64,000 nucleotides of DNA from Planctomycetia bacterium (GTDB taxonomy: Bacteria > Planctomycetota > Planctomycetia > Pirellulales > UBA1268), in assembly GCA_014192425.1 (NCBI GenBank), contig BJHK01000021.1, forward strand, positions 1-64,000, written 5' to 3'. The notes below the pieces were generated by a model. It saw only the letters and a program-made list of their open reading frames with translations. It was not told the DNA's origin and did no database searches. Of the stretch, positions 58,516-64,000 are shown piece after piece (position 1 is the first letter of the stretch; each line of letters opens with the position of its first letter). A program made the position numbers and the translations under genes.

Positions 58516-60249
58516 TCAACGTGCGCGGCTCACTGGGTGCGCCAGCGGGCGTTCGCGACCGCGGCGGACGACCTCCAGGGCCGATTCCAGGACCAGATCG
58601 ACGGCGGTCGTCGGGCTCGTGTCCGCGACCTGCTGGACCGGCCGGGACGCGACGTGGACGGGCAGGTCCGGCTCGACGCCGACCCGGCTGAACGGCAGCC
58701 CCTTGGGCGAATAGAACTTCGCCGTCGTCAGCCGGATGCCGACGCCGGCCACCGGGAGCTGGAAGATGCCCTGGATCGAACCCTTGCCGTAGCTCCGCGC
58801 GCCGACGATCGTTCCCCGGGCATGGTCGCGGATCGCGCCGGCGAGGATCTCGCTGGAGCTGGCCGAGTCGCCGTCGATGAGCAGCACCAGCGGCATCCGC
58901 CACGTCCCCTCGCGGGCGGCGGTGTAGTTGAAGTCCTCCTCGGGGCTGCGGCCGCGGGTGGCGACGACCAATCCCCGGTCGAGGAACAGGTCGGCCACGT
59001 CGACCGCCGCCGAGAGCAGGCCGCCGGGGTTGCCGCGCAGGTCGAGAACCAGCGACCGCATGCCGGAGGCGTCGAGCCGCCGTAGCGCCGCTTCCACGTC
59101 GGCGGCGGTCGTCTTCTGGAACGACGTGAGCTTGAGGTAACCGATGCCGGCGGCGGCGTCGACGACCTTCACGTCCTCGACGCTCGGCACCTCGACCTGC
59201 TCACGGCGCACCGTGATCGCCCGTGCCGGGGCCGGCGCCCGGAGGATGGCCAGCGTCACCATCGACCCCTCGGGCCCCTGGAGCAGGTGGGCGGCCTGGT
59301 CCACGCTCATGCCGCCGATCTGCCGTCCACCGACCGCCACGAGATGATCGCCCGCGCGGATTCCCGCCCGGGCGGCCGGGCTGCCCGGAATCACGTGCAC
59401 GATGAGCAGCCCATCGGCCGCCGACTTCAGTTCGACGCCGAGGCCGACGAAGTTGCCCTCGATTTGCGCATACAGGTCGTCGAGCTGCCCGGTCGTGAGG
59501 AACGCCGAGTACTCGTCGAGACCGCCGACCGCGGCGGCGGTCAATTCCATGAGCGACACCGCCGGCGGCACGCCGAGGAGCGAGTGGGCGGTGCGTGCCA
59601 GCCAAGTGGCGACGGTCTCGGCATCTCCCTGGGTGGCCACCTGCCGGGTGGCGAACAGCCGGGCCACGTGCTCGCGATACACCTGCAGCCGCTCCGGCGT
59701 GGCCTGGGTGGCGAAAGCGGTGGCGAAGGCGGCGTCGTCGAACGCAATGTCGAGTGCCTGGCGGCCGCGCGAGGCGAGCCGGGCGAAGTTCGGCGCATCG
59801 ACGTGGTGCGAGGCGATCCGGGCCAGCGCCTCGGCGTACAGCCGGCGGGCGTCGGCTTCGGTGAGCCTGCCGATTTGGTGCCGAAAGGCCGGCTCGGCAT
59901 GGCGGCGGGCGATGTCGCAGTGGATCTTCGCGAGGTCGTAGCGCTGGACGAGCGCCGGTGCGAGCGTGCCCTTACGGGCGGCCGGCTCGCAGATGCTGAT
60001 CAGGTCGGCCCAGCGGCCTTCGTGCGCCAGCGTCGCCGTCCGGGTGGCGAGGTCGTCGAACGCGGGGGCCGCCGCGTCGGCCGTGACTGGCCGCCAGTCG
60101 AGGCCCGGTTCCCCGGCAGCGGCGATCGACGCCAGGCCGAGAACCAGCCCGACCAGCAACCAGTGGGCTGCCGAGCGAAAGACGGGCGCCGTGGGGGCTG
60201 AAACGCCTGACACGAAGTGCAATCCGTTTGGCACGGGGACCGCGGGCAT
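58516..60249 (-). CDS. S41-family C-terminal processing peptidase
   Basis: 577 residues. N-terminal signal/anchor WLLVGLVLGLASIAAAGEPG, a helical domain of about 200 residues, a PDZ domain (about 265-350: GNFVGLGVELKSAADGLLIV, VIPGSPAARAGIRAGDHLVAVGG), and the S41 catalytic core: SLVLDLRGNPGGLLSAAVDVADLFL, LIDGDSASSSEILAGAIRDH with the nucleophile Ser, and GARSYGKGSIQ with the general-base Lys. It degrades or trims periplasmic proteins, as CtpA/Prc do. Divergent from the sigma factor gene. Confidence 0.93.
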   Translation of the reverse strand: MPAVPVPNGLHFVSGVSAPTAPVFRSAAHWLLVGLVLGLASIAAAGEPGLDWRPVTADAAAPAFDDLATRTATLAHEGRWADLISICEPAARKGTLAPALVQRYDLAKIHCDIARRHAEPAFRHQIGRLTEADARRLYAEALARIASHHVDAPNFARLASRGRQALDIAFDDAAFATAFATQATPERLQVYREHVARLFATRQVATQGDAETVATWLARTAHSLLGVPPAVSLMELTAAAVGGLDEYSAFLTTGQLDDLYAQIEGNFVGLGVELKSAADGLLIVHVIPGSPAARAGIRAGDHLVAVGGRQIGGMSVDQAAHLLQGPEGSMVTLAILRAPAPARAITVRREQVEVPSVEDVKVVDAAAGIGYLKLTSFQKTTAADVEAALRRLDASGMRSLVLDLRGNPGGLLSAAVDVADLFLDRGLVVATRGRSPEEDFNYTAAREGTWRMPLVLLIDGDSASSSEILAGAIRDHARGTIVGARSYGKGSIQGIFQLPVAGVGIRLTTAKFYSPKGLPFSRVGVEPDLPVHVASRPVQQVADTSPTTAVDLVLESALEVVRRGRERPLAHPVSRAR

Positions 60250-60415
60250 GTCGCGGCAGCCAGCGGTCGCTCCGTTGACCGCGTGAGATTATGCCTCCCG
60301 TTCACGGCCGGGGCAAAAACCGGCCGCTGGGCCGGGGATTTTTTCCGGCGCCGGGCCGCACAGCCGCTCTGACCCGCACGCCCGGCAAGGGCGTGTCCCG
60401 CGACACGTTGGTAGG

Positions 60416-61081
60416 ATGGAGGCCATGCCCTCCCCAGCCCGCACATACGGCCCGCCGGCCGAACAGGACGTTGAGGCCGGGCAGACGCTCGTGCTGCTCG
60501 ACCGGGTCCGCCGCGGCGATCGCTCGGCCGTCGATGGTCTCCTCGAACGGCACCGGGAGGCGATCCGGCTGATGATCGATCGCCGCATGGACAAGGTCGT
60601 CCAGCGCCGTGTCGACGCCAGCGACATCGTCCAGGACGTGCTCCTCGAGGCGAACCGGCGGCTGGCCGACTATCTCGCCAATCCAAGCATGCCGTTCCGG
60701 CTCTGGCTGCGGCACATGGCCCACGACCGGCTCATTGACGCCCATCGTCGGCACCGGGTCGCCGCCAGCCGCAGCCTCGACCGGGAGGTGCCGCTGGCCG
60801 CTCCCGACGACGGCACGCGGTCCGCCTGTGATCTCGCCGGCACCATCGCCGACCGGGAACTGACGCCCGCGGCCGCCGCCACCTGGCACGAGCTCGAGCG
60901 TCGCTTCGCCGGCGCCGTCGAACAGCTCGACGAGGCCGACCGGCAGATCGTGCTCCTCAAGCACTTCGAGCACCTTTCCACGGCCGAGGCGGCCGACGCC
61001 CTGGGACTTTCCAAGCCGGCCGCGGGGATGCGCTACCTGCGGGCGATGCGCCGGCTCCGGGTGCTGCTCGACGAGGGCTGA
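60416..61081 (+). CDS. ECF-type RNA polymerase sigma factor
   Basis: 221 residues. Region 2: LLERHREAIRLMIDRRMD, RVDASDIVQDVLLEANRRL (core-binding and -10 recognition) and FRLWLRHMAHDRLIDAHRRH. Region 4: LEEADRQ-like LDEADRQIVLLKHFEHLS then TAEAADALGLSKPAAGMRYLRAM, the helix-turn-helix that reads -35. No anti-sigma gene follows; a membrane Ser/Thr kinase does, which is the planctomycete arrangement where phosphorylation may control the sigma factor. ATG at 60425 is another possible start. Confidence 0.92.
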   Translation: MEAMPSPARTYGPPAEQDVEAGQTLVLLDRVRRGDRSAVDGLLERHREAIRLMIDRRMDKVVQRRVDASDIVQDVLLEANRRLADYLANPSMPFRLWLRHMAHDRLIDAHRRHRVAASRSLDREVPLAAPDDGTRSACDLAGTIADRELTPAAAATWHELERRFAGAVEQLDEADRQIVLLKHFEHLSTAEAADALGLSKPAAGMRYLRAMRRLRVLLDEG

Positions 61082-61158
61082 CAGGCTCCCCCGCGGGGAC
61101 ATCGGCCTATCATGCCGCTTGGGGTCGAAGCCCCGCGATCCCGAACAGCGTCCGGCGG

Positions 61159-61180
61159 AACCCTGGCGGAACCCTGGCGG
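61159..61180. repeat. 11-bp tandem duplication just before the kinase start
   Basis: AACCCTGGCGG occurs twice (61159-61169, 61170-61180), and a third, partial GCGGAACC continues to the ATG at 61185. It replaces the expected ribosome site, and no GGAGG is present. Confidence 0.85.
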
Positions 61181-61184
61181 AACC

Positions 61185-62906
61185 ATGACGACAACGACCC
61201 GCTCACGAGCCATCGACGTGCCGCTCGACGCCGCCGGCGAGGAGCGGCTCGCGCTGCTGGTCGACTCGCTCTCCGAGGAGCCCGGGCCGGACGCCCAGCG
61301 TCGGCTCGACGCGCTCGCCGCAGCCCATCCCGACCTCGCCGGGCAGTTGCGCGAACTGTTCGCCGCGATGTCCGTGGCCGACGCCGTGGCCGAGCGGTCG
61401 ACGATCCTGTATCCCGCCGGAGTGCCGGCTGGCGAACGTTCCGCCGCACCGCCTCCCGCGCCGGCCGACCGGGGGTCGTTCATCCCCGGGAGCACGCCGC
61501 TGCCGGCGGCGTTCGGCGACTACGAGCTCCTCGAGGAACTCGGCCGCGGTGGCATGGGCGTCGTGTACCGCGCCGTGCAACGCAGCCTCGGCCGCACCGT
61601 GGCCCTGAAGATGCTCCTCCGGCGCGACCTCGCCAGCCCCGCCGACCTGGCCCGATTTCGCAGCGAGGCGGAGGCGGCGGCCCGGCTCGATCATCCCGGC
61701 ATCGTCTCGATCTTCGAGGTCGGCGAGCACGATGGCCATCCCTTCTACAGCATGCGGTTCATCGAGGGGACGACGCTCGCCCGAAGGCTGGCAGCCGGCC
61801 CGCTGCCGCCGCGCGAGGGGGCGGCGCTGCTTGCCAAGGTGGCCGATGCCGTGCAGGCGGCCCACGACCGGGGCGTGCTCCACCGCGACCTCAAGCCCTC
61901 GAACATCCTCATCGACACAGCCGGCGAGCCGCTCGTCTCCGACTTCGGGCTCGCCAAGCAGCTCGAGGCCGACGGCTCCGTGACCCACACCGGCGCGATC
62001 CTCGGCACGCCCTGCTACATGTCGCCCGAGCAGGCAGCCGGCAGCCGCGGCGACGTCGGCCCGACGAGCGACGTCTGGAGCCTAGGCGCGATCCTCTACC
62101 AGATGCTCGTCGGCCGGCCGCCGTTCCAGGCCGCGAGCCCCATGGACACGCTTTTGGCTGTCCTCGAGGCCGACCCGCCACTGCCCCGGTCGGTGGCCCG
62201 CGATGCCGACCGCGATCTGGAGATGGTGGCGCTCAAGGCCCTGCAGAAGCCGCAGGATCTCCGCTATCCCTCCGCGGCGGCGCTCGCCGCCGATCTGCGG
62301 TCGTATCTCGCCGGCGAGCCGGTCGCGGCCCGGCGCGGCGGGATCGGCGACGTCTTCAGCCGGCTGTTCCGCGAGACCCACCATGCGGTGGTGCTGGAGA
62401 ACTGGGGTCTGCTCTGGATGTGGCACTCGGTGGTCGTGCTCGCGCTGTGCGTGACCACCGACGTGCTCGCCTGGCAGGGAGTGAAGAGCCACTGGCCGTA
62501 TCTCGCCCTCTGGGGAGGCGGGCTCGCCCTCTGGGCCCCGATCTTCTGGGCGCTGCGGCACCGCAACGGTCCGGTGACGGCCGTCGAACGGCAGATCGCC
62601 CACATCTGGGGAGGCAGCGTGCTGGCCAGCGTGCTCTTGTTCTGGGTCGAATCGTTGCTGCCGCCCCACGGACTCCCGGTGCTCACGCTCTCTCCGGTCC
62701 TTGCCCTGTTCGCCGGCCTCGTGTTCTTCGTCAAGGCGGGGATCCTCTCCGGGGCCTTTTATGTGCAGGCGTTGGTGCTCTTCGCCACGGCGCTGGTGAT
62801 GTGCGTCGTGCCGGACTACCAGCACATCCTCTTCGGGGTCGTGAGCGCAGCCTGCTTCTTCGTGCCGGGCTTCAAGTACTTCCGCCAGCGCGGCCGGGGC
62901 GAATGA
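61185..62906 (+). CDS. Membrane Ser/Thr protein kinase (Hanks type)
   Basis: 573 residues. After a leader of about 105 residues with a conserved-looking AHPDLAGQLRELFAAMSVAD helix, the kinase domain runs from about 110 to 385: ELGRGGMGVVYRA (glycine loop), VALKML (Lys), HRDLKPSNIL, DFGLAKQLE, GTPCYMSPEQAAG, DVWSLGAILYQMLVGRPPF. About six C-terminal helices follow (VVLALCVTTDVLAWQG, LALWGGGLALWAPIFWAL, GSVLASVLLFWVESLL, LSPVLALFAGLVFFV, LVLFATALVMCVVPD, HILFGVVSAACFFVPG) instead of an external sensor domain. Lies 103 bp after the sigma factor and overlaps the next gene (ATGA). Confidence 0.94.
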   Translation: MTTTTRSRAIDVPLDAAGEERLALLVDSLSEEPGPDAQRRLDALAAAHPDLAGQLRELFAAMSVADAVAERSTILYPAGVPAGERSAAPPPAPADRGSFIPGSTPLPAAFGDYELLEELGRGGMGVVYRAVQRSLGRTVALKMLLRRDLASPADLARFRSEAEAAARLDHPGIVSIFEVGEHDGHPFYSMRFIEGTTLARRLAAGPLPPREGAALLAKVADAVQAAHDRGVLHRDLKPSNILIDTAGEPLVSDFGLAKQLEADGSVTHTGAILGTPCYMSPEQAAGSRGDVGPTSDVWSLGAILYQMLVGRPPFQAASPMDTLLAVLEADPPLPRSVARDADRDLEMVALKALQKPQDLRYPSAAALAADLRSYLAGEPVAARRGGIGDVFSRLFRETHHAVVLENWGLLWMWHSVVVLALCVTTDVLAWQGVKSHWPYLALWGGGLALWAPIFWALRHRNGPVTAVERQIAHIWGGSVLASVLLFWVESLLPPHGLPVLTLSPVLALFAGLVFFVKAGILSGAFYVQALVLFATALVMCVVPDYQHILFGVVSAACFFVPGFKYFRQRGRGE

Positions 62907-64000
62907 TGCGGCGCGTGGCCTTGCCAGCGGCCGCCGTGATCGCGGCCCTCGTCGCCGCCGCGACGGCCGCTCGCGCCGGAGACTGGCCGCAGATCCTCGG
63001 CCCGGGGCGGAATGGCCACGCGGCCGCCGACGAGAAGGTCGTCCCCTGGCCCGCGGCCGGCCCGCGGGTGGTGTGGCGGCGGGACGTCGGCTCGGGCCAC
63101 GCCGGCGTCGCGGTCGTCGGCGACACGGTGTACCTCTTTCACCGCGTCGGCGACGAGGAGGTGCTCGAGGCGCTCGCCGCGCCGACCGGCGAACGCCGCT
63201 GGCGGCATGCCGAGCCGACCCGGTTTCGGCCCCAGGTCGGCGGCGGCGATGGCCCGCTGTGCGTGCCGCTGGTGCATGGCGATCGTGTGCTGACATTCGG
63301 TGCACAGGGAACGCTCGCCTGCGTTGCGGCCGCGACCGGGCGACCGCTCTGGTCGCGAAGCACGCACCGCGACTTCGCCGCCCAGGAGGGCTATTTTGGC
63401 GCCGGCTCCGCGCCGCTGGTCGCCGGCGGCAACGTGATCGTCAACGTCGGTGGCACGAAGCGCGAGGCAGGAATCGTCGCCTTCGCGCTGGCCGATGGCG
63501 CGACCGTCTGGCAGAAGACGGCCGAGGGGGCGAGTTACTCCGCACCGCTTGCCGTGCGGGCGGGCAACGCGCCGCACGTGCTCATGGTGACCCGGCTCTC
63601 CTGTCTGCTCGTCGATCCGGCCGACGGCGTCGTCCGCTGGCAGTTTCCCTTCGGCCAGCGCGGCCCCACGGTGAACGCCGCCACGCCGGTGCTCCTCGCA
63701 CGCGACCGGTTCCTGGTCACGGCGTCATACGGGATCGGCAGCGTCTCTGCGACCTTCGATGCAGCGGCGGTCACGCCCGTCTGGAGCGGCGCCGAATCGC
63801 TCGCCACGCAATACTGCACGCCGATCCTCGCCGCCGGCCGTCTGGTTGCGATCGACGGCCGCGACGACGTCCCCCCGGCCCACCTGCGCTGCATCGATCC
63901 CGCCACCGGCCGCCTCATCTGGACCGAGGAAAACTTCGGCTACGGCACGCTGATCTCGTGTAACGGCTCGTTCCTCGCGGTGAAGACCGACGGCGAGGTG
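62903..64000 (+). CDS. Secreted PQQ-type beta-propeller protein, cut by the right edge
   Basis: 366 codons are visible and the frame is still open at 64000. Signal peptide VIAALVAAATAARA, then DWPQILGPGRNGHAA, the typical start of planctomycete PQQ/BamB-like propellers. Repeated blades end in Trp motifs: PTGERRWRHAE, ATGRPLWSRS, ADGATVWQKT, ADGVVRWQFPF, ATGRLIWTEENFGYG. Likely a periplasmic binding or scaffold protein; no quinoprotein active site can be assigned. Start at 62903 overlaps the kinase stop (ATGA), with a second ATG immediately after. Confidence 0.88.
   Translation, partial: MMRRVALPAAAVIAALVAAATAARAGDWPQILGPGRNGHAAADEKVVPWPAAGPRVVWRRDVGSGHAGVAVVGDTVYLFHRVGDEEVLEALAAPTGERRWRHAEPTRFRPQVGGGDGPLCVPLVHGDRVLTFGAQGTLACVAAATGRPLWSRSTHRDFAAQEGYFGAGSAPLVAGGNVIVNVGGTKREAGIVAFALADGATVWQKTAEGASYSAPLAVRAGNAPHVLMVTRLSCLLVDPADGVVRWQFPFGQRGPTVNAATPVLLARDRFLVTASYGIGSVSATFDAAAVTPVWSGAESLATQYCTPILAAGRLVAIDGRDDVPPAHLRCIDPATGRLIWTEENFGYGTLISCNGSFLAVKTDGEV

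Noticed and set aside
60301..60345. Intrinsic terminator at the GGCCGG hairpin followed by TTTTTT
   Set aside because: No gene on the plus strand ends just upstream. The region is the divergent promoter space between the S41 protease and the sigma factor, and the T-run does not directly follow the stem.

Overview
The window is about 64 kb of very GC-rich bacterial DNA, densely coding on both strands. Its gene content points to a planctomycete, most likely of the Pirellulales type: a MoxR/DUF58/BatA membrane cluster with large secreted helical proteins, Cys-rich short lipoproteins, DUF3299, DUF4239 and DUF2183 proteins, an ECF sigma factor beside a membrane Ser/Thr kinase and a PQQ-propeller protein, and a type III glutamine synthetase. 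This is inferred from gene families; there is no rRNA in the window to confirm it.

Layout. 1-1.4 kb: a decayed IS91-like transposase that leaves through the left edge, and a small orphan reading frame. 1.4-3.5 kb: sucC-sucD (minus). 3.7-5.8 kb: two nucleotide-sugar enzymes, a GalE-like epimerase and GDP-mannose 4,6-dehydratase. 5.8-7.5 kb: a secreted alpha/beta hydrolase and a Cys-rich lipoprotein. 7.6-11.4 kb: the conserved translation and secretion block ffh-rpsP-trmD-rplS-yraN. 11.4-15.5 kb: a DUF2183 phosphatase, a 29-residue basic protein, a second Cys-rich lipoprotein, a DUF4239 membrane protein, and an FHA protein coupled to panB. 15.7-18.8 kb: tRNA-Gly, trigger factor and two clpP genes. 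18.9-23.8 kb: a coiled-coil lipoprotein, a polytopic membrane protein, a GT2 glycosyltransferase, a palindromic repeat element with an amplified arm, and gap with an intrinsic terminator.

24-33.1 kb: an ABC ATPase and FtsX-type permease, then two related secreted proteins with a CPFC motif flanking two DUF3299-like proteins, a DUF4239 protein, a urea-type ABC solute-binding protein without its permease, and an AIM24-like protein. 33.4-51.2 kb: eleven co-directional genes, most joined by ATGA or TGATG overlaps. They are MoxR ATPase, DUF58, two VWA membrane proteins, a 1229-residue membrane protein with GEGKP repeats, then two pairs of related secreted helical proteins placed around a cyclase-like toroid protein, and an 860-residue PDZ-containing exported protein. 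This cluster is the best candidate here for an undescribed system: its front end is the known MoxR/Bat module, but the back half has no function that I recognise.

51.2-60.2 kb (mostly minus): a second copy of the palindromic element, a TolC-family lipoprotein, ApbE, a conserved unknown divergent from apbE with overlapping start codons, rsmG, glnN with four 14-bp repeats upstream, and an S41 protease. 60.4-64 kb: ECF sigma factor, Ser/Thr kinase and a PQQ-propeller protein that runs off the right edge. I found no CRISPR array, rRNA, prophage or intact insertion sequence.
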